Origin: Nocardioides psychrotolerans
GTDB lineage: Bacteria > Actinomycetota > Actinomycetes > Propionibacteriales > Nocardioidaceae
Length of the DNA: 64,000 bases
Reading direction: 5' to 3'
NCBI RefSeq assembly: GCF_900113685.1
Contig: NZ_FOQG01000013.1
Coordinates: 1 to 64,000, forward strand
In this document: piece after piece, positions 7,082-16,085 of the stretch
Numbering within the stretch: position 1 is the stretch's first letter
Layout: every line of letters starts with the position of its first letter
Position numbers and translations under genes: made by a program
The notes under the pieces: model-generated
The model's input: only the letters and a program-made list of their open reading frames with translations
Told to the model about the DNA's origin: nothing
The model's database searches: none

Positions 7082-10000
7082 CTACTGGGCGGCGCCCTCC
7101 GTGGCCCCATCGGCCGCGTCGCCGCCGGTCGCGCCGGTCGCGCCGGTCGCACCTGTGGGGCGGGTGCTGGCCAGGGAGACCGCGTCGGAGATCAGCTGAC
7201 GGGCCTCCTGGACCTTCTCGGCGTAGGTGACGGGGTCACCGTCGGTCAGCGCCTGGTCGGCGTCAGCGAAGGCCGCCTCGGCCTGAGCCAGCAGATCCCG
7301 GATCTGCTGGTTGATGGTCTGCGTCGGCTCCGGGTCGCCCGGGTTGTCGGGACCCGGCGGGATCACCGGCTCCGGGTCGGTGACGGTCTCGGGGTCGACG
7401 TTGAGGGCGTCGGCCAGGGCCGCCGTCATGGTGGCGCCGATGCCGACCTCGTCACCGTAGGAGACCAGGACGAAGCGGAGGATCGGATAGCTCGACGTGG
7501 AGCCGGCGCGCACGGCGTAGACGGGCTCGACGTAGATGAGCCCGTCCTGGACCGGCAACGTCAACAGGTTGCCGAAGAGCGGCGGCGACTGGCCCGACTG
7601 GAAGGGCAGCAACGCCTCGCGGACGTTGTCGTCGTTGCTGAACTCGTTGGCGATCAGACCGGGACCCTTGGTGTTCTGGTCGGTCAGCTCGCGCACCGTG
7701 ATCTTGCCGTAGTCGGGCGAGGTGGCATCGGAGTTGACCGACACGAACGACGCCAGGTTGCTGCGGCCGAACGGCACGAACGTGGAGGTCAACGACCAGG
7801 TCTCCTGGGACGTGGCGCCGTCGGCGCCGACGGCCTCGTCGACGAAAAGACGGTAGGGAGGCTGCAGGTCACCCTGGCTGTTGGGGTCCTCGGGGACCTC
7901 CCAGCGGTCGTCACCCTGGTACCACGCGGTCTCGTCGGTGATGTGGTAGCGGGCGTACTGGTAGCGCTGCACCTTGAACAGGTCCTCGGGGTAGCGCAGG
8001 TGCTCCAGCAGCTCGTCGGAGATCTCGGACTTCGCGACCACCGTGTCGGGGAAGGCGCCCATCCACGCCTTCAGGATCGGGTCCTCCTCGTCCCACTCGT
8101 AGAGCGTGACGGTGCCGTCGTAGGCGTCGACCGTGGCCTTGACCGCGTTGCGCATGTAGTTGATCTCGTCGGTCGGCAGCGTTGCCAGTCCGGTCGTGTT
8201 CTGGAGCGAGTCCTGCGTCATGGTCTCGAAGGACTCACGCTCGGCGCTCGCGTAGCGGTCGGTCGTGGTGTAGCCGTCGACGATCCAGACGACCTTGCCG
8301 TCCACGACGGCCGGGTAGACGTCGTCGTCGATGGTCAGCCACGGCGCGACCTTCTCGACCCGCTCGCGCGGGGTGCGGTTGTAGAGCACCTGGCTGTTCT
8401 CGTGGACCCGGCCCGACAGCAGGAAGTTGGGCTCGCCGAACTTCACCGCGTAGAGCAGCTGGCGGAAGGTGGAGCCGATGTCGACGCCACCGTCGCCGTC
8501 GTACGTCGTGGTCTGGTCCTCGTCCTGGTTGGGACCGGCCAGGCTCAGCTCGACGCTGCCGGAATCCTCGGACTGCTCGCCGACCACGGAGTAGTCGGGG
8601 CTGTCCTCACCGAAGTAGATGCGGCTCTCGTAGCCGCCCGTGGCCTGGCTGAGCTCGTCCTGACGCGAGCCGTCCGGGTTGGTCTGGTTGCCCTCGGCCC
8701 ACTGGATGTCGGTGCCGGGGCTGTTGTCGTCGGACCCGCGCTGGTTGGCGTAGGCGGCGATGACGCCGTTGCCGTGGGTGTAGACGGTGTGCAGGTTGGA
8801 CCAGTTCTGGTCTCCGGCGTTGAGACCCGACTGGTCGAGCTCGCGCACGCCGAGGACCAGGGCGCGGTCGACGCCGTTGACCTCGTAGCGGTCGACGTCG
8901 AGGACGTCGGCAACCGAGTAGTAGGCGCGACCCTGCTGGTTCTGCTCGAAGGTCTGGCGCACCAGCTGAGGGTCCACCAGCGGAACGGAGGCCGACTCGG
9001 CGCTGAGGGTGCTGGCGGCGTCGGCGTTGGCCGTGGAGTTGCTGGTGTAGGCCTCGCTGTCGATCGACTCGAGGTCGTAGGCCTCCCGCGTGGCCTCGAT
9101 GTTGGCCGCGATGTAGGGCGCCTCGCGGTCGGCCTCGGAGGGCTTGACCTGGAACTGCTGGACGATGCCGGGCCAGATCATCCCGAGCAGGATCGCCGAC
9201 AGGGCGAGCAGCGCGAGCCCGACCGACGGCAGCATCCAGGTGCGTCGCCAGACGTTGAGGAAGAACAGCACCGCGCAGATCAACGCGATCCCCATCAGGA
9301 TGCTCTTGGCGGGGAGCACGGCGTTCTCGTCGGTGTAGGTGATGCCGGTGATCAGGCGCCCGCCCTGGTTGACCAGGTCGAAGCGGTCGAGGTAGTAGTC
9401 ACCGGCCTTGGCCAGCACGAACAGTCCGAGCAGGACCGAGAGCTGGACCTGGGCGGCACCGGAGAGTCGGTCCCGGCTCGCCTGGAGCCGGACGCCGCCG
9501 TAGAGGTAGTGCGTCACCCCGGCGGCGATGAGCCCGACGACCAGGGCCGCCATCGTGAAGTCGACCATGAAGTGCAGCCACGGCAGGTCGAAGACGTAGA
9601 ACCCGATGTCGCGCTTGAAGTAGGCGTCGGTGGTGCCGAAGTCCTGGGAGTTGCGCCACAGCATCCACGTGCGCCACTGGCCGGCCCCGGAGGTGCCGGC
9701 GAAGATGCCGAGCACCACCACGATGCCGACGACGAGCCAGGTGCGGATCGGGGTGACCGCGTCGCGGTAGCGGTCGAGGTTGGTCTGCTCCGGCGAGGAG
9801 GGACGAAACAGCGGTCGGAAGCGGTAGGCCAGCACGATGTTGACCGCCACCACCACCGCCATCAGGACCCCGAAGCCGAGGAAGAGCCCCGTGCGCGTCC
9901 AGAAGAGCGTGCTGAAGACGCTGCCGTAGCCGGCGGCGGCGAACCAGAGCCGATCGGTGTAGAGGGCCGAGAACGTCGTGAGCCCGAAGAAGGCGACGAT

Positions 10001-10093
10001 GAGGACGACCGCGGTGATCACCAACGCGCGGGAACGCCGGGACGACGACCTCGTGGTCGTGTCGCGGGGGTCGTCGTCGAACAGCTCGCTCAC
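7082..10093 (-). CDS. UPF0182 family large membrane protein
   Basis: This 1003-residue protein has about seven membrane helices in the first ~320 residues and then a large extracytoplasmic region. The family is widespread in actinobacteria and cyanobacteria; its biochemical function is unknown. Recognisable parts include LFLGFGVLMAVVVAVNIVLA, the region PLFRPSSPEQTNLDRYRD and the conserved APWLTIDDDVYPAVVDGKVVW stretch (read in pieces). The C-terminal ~100 residues are low-complexity: a Pro/Asp/Glu-rich linker and then GATGATGATGG repeats. The start overlaps the stop of the PPA1309-type gene (ATGA). Length matches the family. Confidence 0.93.
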   Translation of the reverse strand: MSELFDDDPRDTTTRSSSRRSRALVITAVVLIVAFFGLTTFSALYTDRLWFAAAGYGSVFSTLFWTRTGLFLGFGVLMAVVVAVNIVLAYRFRPLFRPSSPEQTNLDRYRDAVTPIRTWLVVGIVVVLGIFAGTSGAGQWRTWMLWRNSQDFGTTDAYFKRDIGFYVFDLPWLHFMVDFTMAALVVGLIAAGVTHYLYGGVRLQASRDRLSGAAQVQLSVLLGLFVLAKAGDYYLDRFDLVNQGGRLITGITYTDENAVLPAKSILMGIALICAVLFFLNVWRRTWMLPSVGLALLALSAILLGMIWPGIVQQFQVKPSEADREAPYIAANIEATREAYDLESIDSEAYTSNSTANADAASTLSAESASVPLVDPQLVRQTFEQNQQGRAYYSVADVLDVDRYEVNGVDRALVLGVRELDQSGLNAGDQNWSNLHTVYTHGNGVIAAYANQRGSDDNSPGTDIQWAEGNQTNPDGSRQDELSQATGGYESRIYFGEDSPDYSVVGEQSEDSGSVELSLAGPNQDEDQTTTYDGDGGVDIGSTFRQLLYAVKFGEPNFLLSGRVHENSQVLYNRTPRERVEKVAPWLTIDDDVYPAVVDGKVVWIVDGYTTTDRYASAERESFETMTQDSLQNTTGLATLPTDEINYMRNAVKATVDAYDGTVTLYEWDEEDPILKAWMGAFPDTVVAKSEISDELLEHLRYPEDLFKVQRYQYARYHITDETAWYQGDDRWEVPEDPNSQGDLQPPYRLFVDEAVGADGATSQETWSLTSTFVPFGRSNLASFVSVNSDATSPDYGKITVRELTDQNTKGPGLIANEFSNDDNVREALLPFQSGQSPPLFGNLLTLPVQDGLIYVEPVYAVRAGSTSSYPILRFVLVSYGDEVGIGATMTAALADALNVDPETVTDPEPVIPPGPDNPGDPEPTQTINQQIRDLLAQAEAAFADADQALTDGDPVTYAEKVQEARQLISDAVSLASTRPTGATGATGATGGDAADGATEGAAQ

Positions 10094-10659
10094 TCGTTCT
10101 CCTCTTGTTCTGACGGTTCATCCGTCAGTGTCGCGCTCAGCAGTCCCAGCAGACCAGGGACCAGGTCGATGCCCCCGACGACGGATTGGTCGTCGTCGTG
10201 GGCACGCAGCCTCAGTGCACAGTACGTAGAACCGTCCCGAGTAGTTCCCGCGACGATGCGGACCTCTTGTCGGTCCGGGTGCTCACGGGCGAACTCCTGG
10301 GCGGCTGACCCCTCCTCCGGGATGTCGGCATCGACGTCCGGGGGCAGGACGAGCCGCTCCACCACGGCGGCACAGCCGTGGACCCCCGGCGGCCACACGA
10401 TCGACTCCAGGGCCCGCTCCAGCTCGACCGCGGGGTCGAGCTGGTCCTGCTCGATCGCGGTGAGCGAACCCCGCTCGGAGGAGTGGTCCAGCCCCATCAT
10501 CGAGGCCAGCGCGGGCTCGTGCTCGACCAGCTGGACGGTGGGGACGAGGGCGTAGAGCCGGGCCGGCTGGTCCCACCCGCCCTCGGCGATGTGGCTCTCG
10601 ATCTCGAGCACGGCCGAGGCCAGCGCCGGGTCGGTGTCGAGGGGGTCGGTCATGCTCAT
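10090..10659 (-). CDS. PPA1309 family protein
   Basis: This 189-residue acidic protein is of the actinobacteria-specific PPA1309 family, whose function is unknown. Typical features are the N-terminal ALASAVLEIESHIAEGGWDQ, then PARLYALVPT, and PPGVHGCAAVVERLVLPP in the centre. It is commonly found between a YlbL-type PDZ/Lon protease and a UPF0182 membrane protein, as here. Its ATG overlaps the upstream stop (ATGA) and its stop overlaps the UPF0182 start, so the three genes form a translationally coupled operon. No membrane segment or catalytic motif is visible. Confidence 0.88.
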   Translation of the reverse strand: MSMTDPLDTDPALASAVLEIESHIAEGGWDQPARLYALVPTVQLVEHEPALASMMGLDHSSERGSLTAIEQDQLDPAVELERALESIVWPPGVHGCAAVVERLVLPPDVDADIPEEGSAAQEFAREHPDRQEVRIVAGTTRDGSTYCALRLRAHDDDQSVVGGIDLVPGLLGLLSATLTDEPSEQEENE

Positions 10660-11705
10660 GAGGCGTCCTCGCAGGAGGGCAGGTCGACGTCGGGATCCTC
10701 GACCCAGTCCTGGATCGCCTTCAGCGCGATGGGCATCGTGGTCGCCTTCACCAGGCGCATGTCCTCGTTGTTGGCACCGAGGGCTTCCTCGCAGTTGTCC
10801 GAGGGCACCAGGAACAGCTCGGCGCCGTCGTCACGGGCACCGGCGATCTTCTGCTGGATCCCCCCGATCGGGCCGACCGTGCCGTCGCCGGCGATCTCCC
10901 CGGTCCCGGCGACGACCTTGCCGCCGGTGAGAGAACCCGGTGTGAGGGTGTCGTAGATCGCGAGGGAGAACATCAGGCCAGCACTCGGTCCCCCGATGTC
11001 GGGATCGATGTTGACCCGCACGTCGAAGGGGAACAGGTAGCCGATGCCGGGCGTGATGCCGATCCGCAGCTCCCCGTCGACCTTGCGCGGGACGATGGAG
11101 ACGTCGTAGTCGGTGCGCACCCGTCGTACCTTGAAGTCGACGGACTGCCCCGGCTCGGCGCTGTTGATGGCCTCGACCAGCTGCTGGGGGTCCTTCAGGG
11201 GCGCGCCGTCGACCTCGAGGATGATGTCGCGCACGAGGAGCTTGCCCTGCGAGGGAGATCCTGCCTCGACGAAGGCGACCTCGACGGCCGACTCCGGCTC
11301 GTAGCCGAGCTCACGCAGCGCGACGGCTGTCGCGGCGTCCTGGGAGGTCACCATCGACACGGCGCCCTCGCGGTCGTTGGACTCCGGCGTCTCGTCCTCG
11401 CCGTAGACCGCGTCGTAGGGGTAGACCGCGTCGTCGGACTTGGCCCAGACGAACATCAGGTCGAAGAGGTTCTTGCGCAGCTTGGGCACCGACACCAGCA
11501 CCGTGGTCATGCGCAGCTGACCGTCGTCGCGGTAGGTCTTGGCGCCGTCGACCTGGATGATCTCGGCACCGGCGTCCTCCGCGAGCACGTCGACGGTGTA
11601 GCCAGGCGCGTAGGTGACGTAGGGCAGCGGCAGGAACGCGGCCGTGACGAGGAGCGCGAGCACCAGCGGTCCCGCGATCAACGCGGCGATCAGGCGCTGG
11701 CTCAT
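10656..11705 (-). CDS. YlbL-type secreted/membrane PDZ-Lon (S16) protease
   Basis: This 349-residue protein has an N-terminal membrane anchor (~5-27, LIAALIAGPLVLALLVTAAF), a PDZ domain (~140-205, with the DIILEVDGAPLKDPQQL loop) and a C-terminal Lon protease domain. The Lon catalytic dyad is S241 (DIGGPSAGLMF) and K286 (GGIQQKIAGA). There is no AAA domain. In Bacillus the homologue YlbL degrades a cell-division inhibitor after DNA damage; the role in actinobacteria is not settled. The ATG at 11705 is chosen because it puts the membrane anchor at the N-terminus and has GAGAGGG upstream. It is the first gene of the operon with PPA1309 and UPF0182. Confidence 0.92.
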   Translation of the reverse strand: MSQRLIAALIAGPLVLALLVTAAFLPLPYVTYAPGYTVDVLAEDAGAEIIQVDGAKTYRDDGQLRMTTVLVSVPKLRKNLFDLMFVWAKSDDAVYPYDAVYGEDETPESNDREGAVSMVTSQDAATAVALRELGYEPESAVEVAFVEAGSPSQGKLLVRDIILEVDGAPLKDPQQLVEAINSAEPGQSVDFKVRRVRTDYDVSIVPRKVDGELRIGITPGIGYLFPFDVRVNIDPDIGGPSAGLMFSLAIYDTLTPGSLTGGKVVAGTGEIAGDGTVGPIGGIQQKIAGARDDGAELFLVPSDNCEEALGANNEDMRLVKATTMPIALKAIQDWVEDPDVDLPSCEDAS

Positions 11706-11754
11706 GGCGCCCACCCTCTCATCCCCGCCAAGCACGGCAAGGAGCGGATCAGGG

Positions 11755-12099
11755 TCAGGAGACCCGTCGCCGCGACTGCTCGTCCGGCGGCTCGACGGCA
11801 GGCCGATCGGCGGCCACCACCGGCAGGACGGACGGCAGGACGGGACGAGGCGCGCTCGCGCGCGAGGGTCGTACGGCGATCCCCGTGCTGCGATCGGGCT
11901 GACGCGTGGGCGACGGGGTCGTGGCGCCGCGGCCAGAGCGGCCCGGCACAGGGCGACTCCGCTCGAGTGCCTCCCCCAGCCGACGCACGGCGACGTCGCG
12001 ATCGACCTCACCGCGACCCTCACGCCCCAGCCAGCTCACCCACGCCATGGCGACGACCGTCACCACGGCGGGCGGCACGAGCCAGAGCAGGATGTCCAT
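11755..12099 (-). CDS. Small single-pass membrane protein, unknown function
   Basis: This 114-residue protein has one membrane helix at the very N-terminus (MDILLWLVPPAVVTVVAMAW, ~1-22). A charged patch GREGRGEVDRDVAVRRLGEAL and a Pro/Ser/Arg-rich, probably disordered cytosolic tail follow. The ATG at 12099 is supported by a leaderless promoter: TACCCT (minus strand, 12112-12107) ends 7 nt before it. It lies 49 bp upstream of the YlbL-type gene in the same orientation. I do not recognise a named family. Confidence 0.72.
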   Translation of the reverse strand: MDILLWLVPPAVVTVVAMAWVSWLGREGRGEVDRDVAVRRLGEALERSRPVPGRSGRGATTPSPTRQPDRSTGIAVRPSRASAPRPVLPSVLPVVAADRPAVEPPDEQSRRRVS

Positions 12100-12134
12100 G
12101 CTCGTCAGGGTAGATCGCCCCTCGGAAGGATCCG

Positions 12135-12587
12135 CTAGGGCGCGCCGACCCATTCCTCGGTGCCGTCGACGAACGCCTGATGCTTCCAGATCGGCACCTC
12201 GGCCTTGAGGGTGTCGATCAGCGTGCGCGAGGCGTCGAACGCCTGGCCGCGGTGGGAGGCGGCGGTGGCGACGATCACCGCGATGTCGCCGATCTCGAGG
12301 TGACCGACCCGGTGGACCGCCGCGACCCCGTGGACGGGGTGGTCCGCGGCGACCTGCTCGCAGACTCCACGCAGCCGCTCCAGCGCGGTGGGATGGGCGG
12401 AGTAGTCGAGTCCCTGGACACCCCTGCCGCCGTCGTGGTCGCGCACGCGGCCGACGAACACGGTGACCCCGCCGTCAGTGGGGTCGTCCAGCACGGCCAT
12501 GACCTCGTCGATGCTGAGGGCGGTGTCGCGGATCTCCACGAGCCGCACGACTGACGCGCCGACAGGTTCGCTCACGAGATCACTCAC
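12135..12587 (-). CDS. moaE: Molybdopterin synthase catalytic subunit MoaE
   Basis: This 150-residue MoaE transfers sulfur, carried on MoaD, to cyclic pyranopterin monophosphate to make molybdopterin. Family features are GVTVFVGRVRDHDGGRGV (~40-57), LDYSAHPTALERLR, VHRVGHLEIGD, and the C-terminal KAEVPIWKHQ with the active-site lysines. The GTG at 12587 is probably leaderless: TAGGGT on the minus strand (12599-12594) lies 6 nt upstream. The product is needed for the molybdenum hydroxylase encoded at 41.9-45.7 kb, although the two loci are not linked. Confidence 0.93.
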   Translation of the reverse strand: MSDLVSEPVGASVVRLVEIRDTALSIDEVMAVLDDPTDGGVTVFVGRVRDHDGGRGVQGLDYSAHPTALERLRGVCEQVAADHPVHGVAAVHRVGHLEIGDIAVIVATAASHRGQAFDASRTLIDTLKAEVPIWKHQAFVDGTEEWVGAP

Positions 12588-12593
12588 GGGGCG

Positions 12594-12624
12594 ACCCTAC
12601 GGCCTTGCCGGTTCGCAGTACCGT
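12594..12624. promoter_or_regulatory. Divergent leaderless promoters for moaE and the zincin-like gene
   Basis: In a 43-bp gap, a minus-strand -10 hexamer TAGGGT (12599-12594) sits 6 nt before the moaE GTG. A plus-strand TACCGT (12619-12624) sits 6 nt before the ATG at 12631. Neither start has a Shine-Dalgarno sequence, so both mRNAs should begin at or next to the start codon. Confidence 0.6.
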
Positions 12625-12630
12625 GGGCTC

Positions 12631-13962
12631 ATGAGCACAGGATCAGGAAGCGGCTCCGGCGAAGGGCCCGACGACGGCCAGAACCCCTTCAAGGGCACGC
12701 CGTTCGAGCAGTTCTTCTCCGGAGGCATCCCCGGCCTCGGTGGCGCCGGTGGCGCCGGCGGAGCCATGCCCGACCTCAGCGCGCTCTTCGGCCAGATCCA
12801 GGCGATGATGCAGCCCTACGACGGCGCCCTCAACTGGTCCGTCGCGGAGGACATCGCCCGCAAGTCCGTGGCCCAGTCCCCCGACCCGACGCCGTCCCAG
12901 CGCGAGAAGGACGCGGTCGCCGACGCCATCCGCCTGGCCGATCACTGGCTGGACGAGGCGACCGGCTTCCCCTCGGCGGTCACCACTACCGCCGCCTGGA
13001 GCCGCGCCGACTGGATCGTCCAGACCCTGGAGGTGTGGAAGGTCCTCGTCGAGCCCGTCGCCGAGCAGTCCGTCAAGGGCGTCAGCAGCGCCCTGCCGCC
13101 CGAGGCCCAGGCGGCCGCAGGGCCGATCCTCGGCATGCTCGGCAAGGCGATCGGCGCCATGCTCGCCAACCAGGTCGGCTCCGCGCTCGGCGGCCTGGCC
13201 GGCGAGGTCCTCACGGCCTCCGACATCGGACTGCCCCTCAGCGCCCCCGGTCGCGCCGCTCTCGTGCCGGCCAACGTCGCGACCTTCGCCGAAGGCCTCG
13301 ACGTCTCCGAGGACGACGTCGTCCTCTACCTCGCTCTGCGCGAGGCTGCCCACCAGCGCCTCTTCGCCAGCGTCCCGTGGCTGCGCGACCACCTGCTGGG
13401 TGCCGTCAAGGACTACGCCGGCGGGCTCGAGATCAACGCCGAGGGCCTCCAGAGCCGCATCGAGGAGCAGATGCGCGGCATCGACCCGAGCAACCCCGAG
13501 TCCATGCAGAAGCTCATCGAGGGCGGCCTCTTCGACCTGCCCAAGTCGCCCGCCCAGCAGGCGGCGCTGGAGCGCCTCGAGATCGCGCTGGCACTCGTCG
13601 AGGGCTGGGTCGACGAGGTCGTCGGCCAGGCCACGGAGTCCCGCATGCCCGCCGCACTGCGCCTCCAGGAGGCCGTACGACGGCGGCGAGCGGCCGGCGG
13701 TCCCGCTGAGGAGACCTTCGCCGCACTGGTGGGGCTCGAGCTGCGCCCACGCCGGCTGCGCGACGCCTCCACCCTGTGGGGCTCGCTGCGCCAGCGTCAG
13801 GGCACCGAGGCCCGCGACGGCGTCTGGACCCACCCCGACCTGCTGCCGACCTCGGCCGACCTCGACGACCCGCTGGGCTTCCGCGAGGACGCCGCCGCCC
13901 CCGAGCGCCTGACCGAGGACGACTTCGACACCGAGCTGCGCAAGCTGCTCGACGGCGAGTGA
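12631..13962 (+). CDS. Zincin-like metallopeptidase family protein (DUF2342 type)
   Basis: This 443-residue actinobacterial protein belongs to the putative zinc-dependent metalloprotease group often annotated beside coenzyme F420 genes (TIGR03624/DUF2342). It has a Gly/Ser-rich start, a hydrophobic Gly/Ala helix pair (~165-190, AAGPILGMLGKAIGAMLANQ), and a degenerate zincin motif LREAAHQRLF (~236-245). The second half is helical, with ALERLEIALALVEGWVDEVV. The protease activity is predicted by the family and has not been shown. The start at 12631 is supported by the leaderless -10 TACCGT 6 nt upstream. Its stop overlaps the start of the Nudix gene (GTGA). Confidence 0.85.
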   Translation: MSTGSGSGSGEGPDDGQNPFKGTPFEQFFSGGIPGLGGAGGAGGAMPDLSALFGQIQAMMQPYDGALNWSVAEDIARKSVAQSPDPTPSQREKDAVADAIRLADHWLDEATGFPSAVTTTAAWSRADWIVQTLEVWKVLVEPVAEQSVKGVSSALPPEAQAAAGPILGMLGKAIGAMLANQVGSALGGLAGEVLTASDIGLPLSAPGRAALVPANVATFAEGLDVSEDDVVLYLALREAAHQRLFASVPWLRDHLLGAVKDYAGGLEINAEGLQSRIEEQMRGIDPSNPESMQKLIEGGLFDLPKSPAQQAALERLEIALALVEGWVDEVVGQATESRMPAALRLQEAVRRRRAAGGPAEETFAALVGLELRPRRLRDASTLWGSLRQRQGTEARDGVWTHPDLLPTSADLDDPLGFREDAAAPERLTEDDFDTELRKLLDGE

Positions 13963-14507
13963 CGCTCCACGCCGACGCGCTCGACACCCTGCGCGGCTGG
14001 TCGGCGCCGACGGCCGAGCAGGACGAGGTGCGTCGACGCTACGTCGCGCACCTCGAGGCCCGGCCGGACGCGATGACCCGTGTGTGCCGCCCTGACCACC
14101 TGACGGCCAGCACCCTCGTGCTCAGCGCCGACCACACCCACGTGCTGCTCACCCTGCACGCCAAGGCGCGTCGGTGGTTCCAGCTCGGCGGCCACTGCGA
14201 GCCCGACGACACCACCCTGGCCGGTGCGGCCCTGCGTGAGGCGACCGAGGAGTCCGGACTCAGCGACCTGGTGCTCGACCCGGTGCCGGTCCAGCTGAGC
14301 GAGCACGCCGTACCGTTCTGCGGCGAAGGACCTGACGGCCCGGTGCACCACCTCGACGTGCGCTTCGTGACGGTCGCGGCGCCCGACGCCCACCACGAGG
14401 TCAGCGACGAGTCGATCGCCGTGGGCTGGTGGCCCGTCGACGCGCTGCCCGAGCCGGACCCGGACCTCGTCGAGCTGGTCGTCCTCGCGCTGGCTCGGGT
14501 CACGTAG
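13959..14507 (+). CDS. Nudix hydrolase
   Basis: This 182-residue Nudix protein hydrolyses a nucleoside-diphosphate-linked substrate that cannot be named from sequence. The Nudix box is complete at residues ~78-101: GHCEPDDTTLAGAALREATEESGL in two pieces (G...E...REATEESGL). The GTG start overlaps the stop of the upstream zincin-like gene (GTGA), giving coupled translation. The N-terminal ~50 residues (LDTLRGWSAPTAEQDEVRRRYVAHL) are the helical extension common in actinobacterial members. It converges with the YgjP-type gene, whose stop is 7 bp away. Confidence 0.92.
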   Translation: MTLHADALDTLRGWSAPTAEQDEVRRRYVAHLEARPDAMTRVCRPDHLTASTLVLSADHTHVLLTLHAKARRWFQLGGHCEPDDTTLAGAALREATEESGLSDLVLDPVPVQLSEHAVPFCGEGPDGPVHHLDVRFVTVAAPDAHHEVSDESIAVGWWPVDALPEPDPDLVELVVLALARVT

Positions 14508-14513
14508 CGGCGC

Positions 14514-15035
14514 TCAGTCCGATCCCGGCGGCGGCTCCATGCGCACTGCCGCCGACCAGCCCTCGAGGTAGCCCTTGGCCTTCTCGGACTGCGGGTAGCG
14601 GTCGACCCAGCCCCAGAACGCCGCGTCGTGGCCCGCCTCCAGCAGGTGCGCGAGCTCGTGGACCAGCACGTAGTCGATGACCCACGCCGGCATGCCCTGG
14701 AGCCGCACCGAGAGCCGGATCGACCGGTCGGCGGGCGTGCACGAGCCCCAGCGGGTGTTCTGGTTGTCGACCCAGCGCACCGACTCCGGCACCGCCATGC
14801 CGCCAAGGTAGTCGTTGCTCAGCCTCCAGGCCCGCTCGCGCAGGTCGTCGTCGCTGAGCAGTCGGCGCTGCTCGGAGCGCGCGATGCGCTCCACCATCGT
14901 CTCGACCCACTGGGCCTCCTCGCGCCGGGTGAGCGAGGCGGGGATGAGCACCACGATGCGGTCGCCGTCGCGGTAGGCGGAGACCGTACGGCGGCGCCGA
15001 CTGCTGCGGCGTACCTCCACCTCGGGCTGTCCCAT
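14514..15035 (-). CDS. YgjP-type metal-dependent hydrolase (M48-like)
   Basis: This 173-residue protein has the zinc motif HELAHLLEAGHDAAFW (HExxH and a downstream conserved His) and the upstream WGSCTPADRSIRLS signature of the YgjP/DUF45 family. Members are predicted zinc peptidases with unknown substrates. It has no signal peptide, so it is cytosolic. The ATG at 15035 has no Shine-Dalgarno but carries TAGATT (minus, 15047-15042) 6 nt upstream, overlapping the stop of the PHP gene. This suggests a leaderless internal promoter in addition to read-through from the PHP gene. Confidence 0.88.
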   Translation of the reverse strand: MGQPEVEVRRSSRRRRTVSAYRDGDRIVVLIPASLTRREEAQWVETMVERIARSEQRRLLSDDDLRERAWRLSNDYLGGMAVPESVRWVDNQNTRWGSCTPADRSIRLSVRLQGMPAWVIDYVLVHELAHLLEAGHDAAFWGWVDRYPQSEKAKGYLEGWSAAVRMEPPPGSD

Positions 15036-15044
15036 GGAGGGAAT

Positions 15045-16085
15045 CTACTTCCGAGCCCAGCTCAGGAGGCGCTCCTGAGGCCACGTGTTGACGATGCGAT
15101 CGGGCTCGACCCCGGCCGCCTCGGCCCGCGCACAGCCCAGGACCAGGAAGTCCAGCTGGCCCGGTGCGTGGGCGTCGCTGTCGATGGAGAACACGCAGCC
15201 GGCGTCGCGGGCGAGCTCGAGGAGCCGGGTCGGCGGATCGCGCCGCTCAGGCCGGGCGTTGATCTCGACAGCCACGTCGTTCTTCGCACAGGCCTCGAAG
15301 ACCGCGCGGGCATCGAACTGCGACTGGGGCCGCACCCCACGTCCACCCGTCACGAGCCGGCCGGTGCAGTGCCCGAGCACGTTGGTGTGCGGGTTGCGGA
15401 CCGCACGGACCATCCGGCGGGTCATCTCACGCGCGTCCATCGCGAGCTTGGAGTGCACGCTGGCGACGCGGACGTCGAGCCGGTCGAGCATCTCGTCGGT
15501 CTGGTCGAGGGCCCCGTCGTCGAGGATGTCGACCTCGATGCCCTTCAGCAGGGTGAAGCCGCTGCCGGCCAGGTGGGTGTTGACCGCGTCGACCACGTCG
15601 AGCTGGCGGGTGAGCCGCTCGGCGCTGAGGCCGTGGGCGACCCGGAGCCGCGGGGAATGGTCGGTCAGCACCAGGTAGTCGTGGCCGAGCTCGATCGCGG
15701 TGAAGGCCATCTCCTCGATCGGCGAGCCGCCGTCGGACCAGTCGGAGTGGGAGTGCAGGTCACCGCGCAGCCGCGACCGGAGATCGTCGCCGGCCCCGCC
15801 GTCGGTCAGCGGGCCGGCCAGGTCGCGCTCCGCCTTGGCCAGCCGCTCCGGCACCTCCCCGCCCACCGCTGCGGCGACGACCTTCGCCGAGCTGGCCCCG
15901 ATGCCGGGCAGGTCGGTCAGCGTCCCCTCGACGACGTGGCGCTCCAGCTCGTCGGGTGACAGCGGCAGGATCGTGGCGGCGGCCCCGCGGAACGCCTTGA
16001 CCTTGTAGGTGTCCTCGCGGGCCCGCTCCAGCAGGAACGCGATCCGGCGCAGCGCGGCGACCGGCCCGGCGTCGTACGCGTTCAT
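15045..16085 (-). CDS. PHP-domain phosphoesterase with N-terminal helix-hairpin-helix
   Basis: Residues ~1-95 resemble the polymerase X/HhH region (AALRRIAFLLERAREDTYKVKAF, then LTDLPGIGASSAKVV). Residues ~105-346 form a PHP domain with the metal-binding motif DLHSHSDWSDGG, then LTDHSPR, GIEVDIL and the late NARPERRDPP and SIDSDAH motifs. This is the stand-alone version of the domain pair found in bacterial PolX, without a polymerase palm. It is probably a metal-dependent phosphoesterase or nuclease. The ATG at 16085 is chosen because GAGGAGGG precedes it by ~7 nt; an upstream ATG adds 18 unconserved residues. Confidence 0.88.
   Translation of the reverse strand: MNAYDAGPVAALRRIAFLLERAREDTYKVKAFRGAAATILPLSPDELERHVVEGTLTDLPGIGASSAKVVAAAVGGEVPERLAKAERDLAGPLTDGGAGDDLRSRLRGDLHSHSDWSDGGSPIEEMAFTAIELGHDYLVLTDHSPRLRVAHGLSAERLTRQLDVVDAVNTHLAGSGFTLLKGIEVDILDDGALDQTDEMLDRLDVRVASVHSKLAMDAREMTRRMVRAVRNPHTNVLGHCTGRLVTGGRGVRPQSQFDARAVFEACAKNDVAVEINARPERRDPPTRLLELARDAGCVFSIDSDAHAPGQLDFLVLGCARAEAAGVEPDRIVNTWPQERLLSWARK

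Noticed and set aside
6998-10555. Open frame of about 1185 codons on the plus strand
   Set aside because: It is the antisense shadow of the UPF0182 and PPA1309 genes; its composition (Val/Gly/Arg/Asp-rich, no family similarity) is typical of GC-rich antisense frames.
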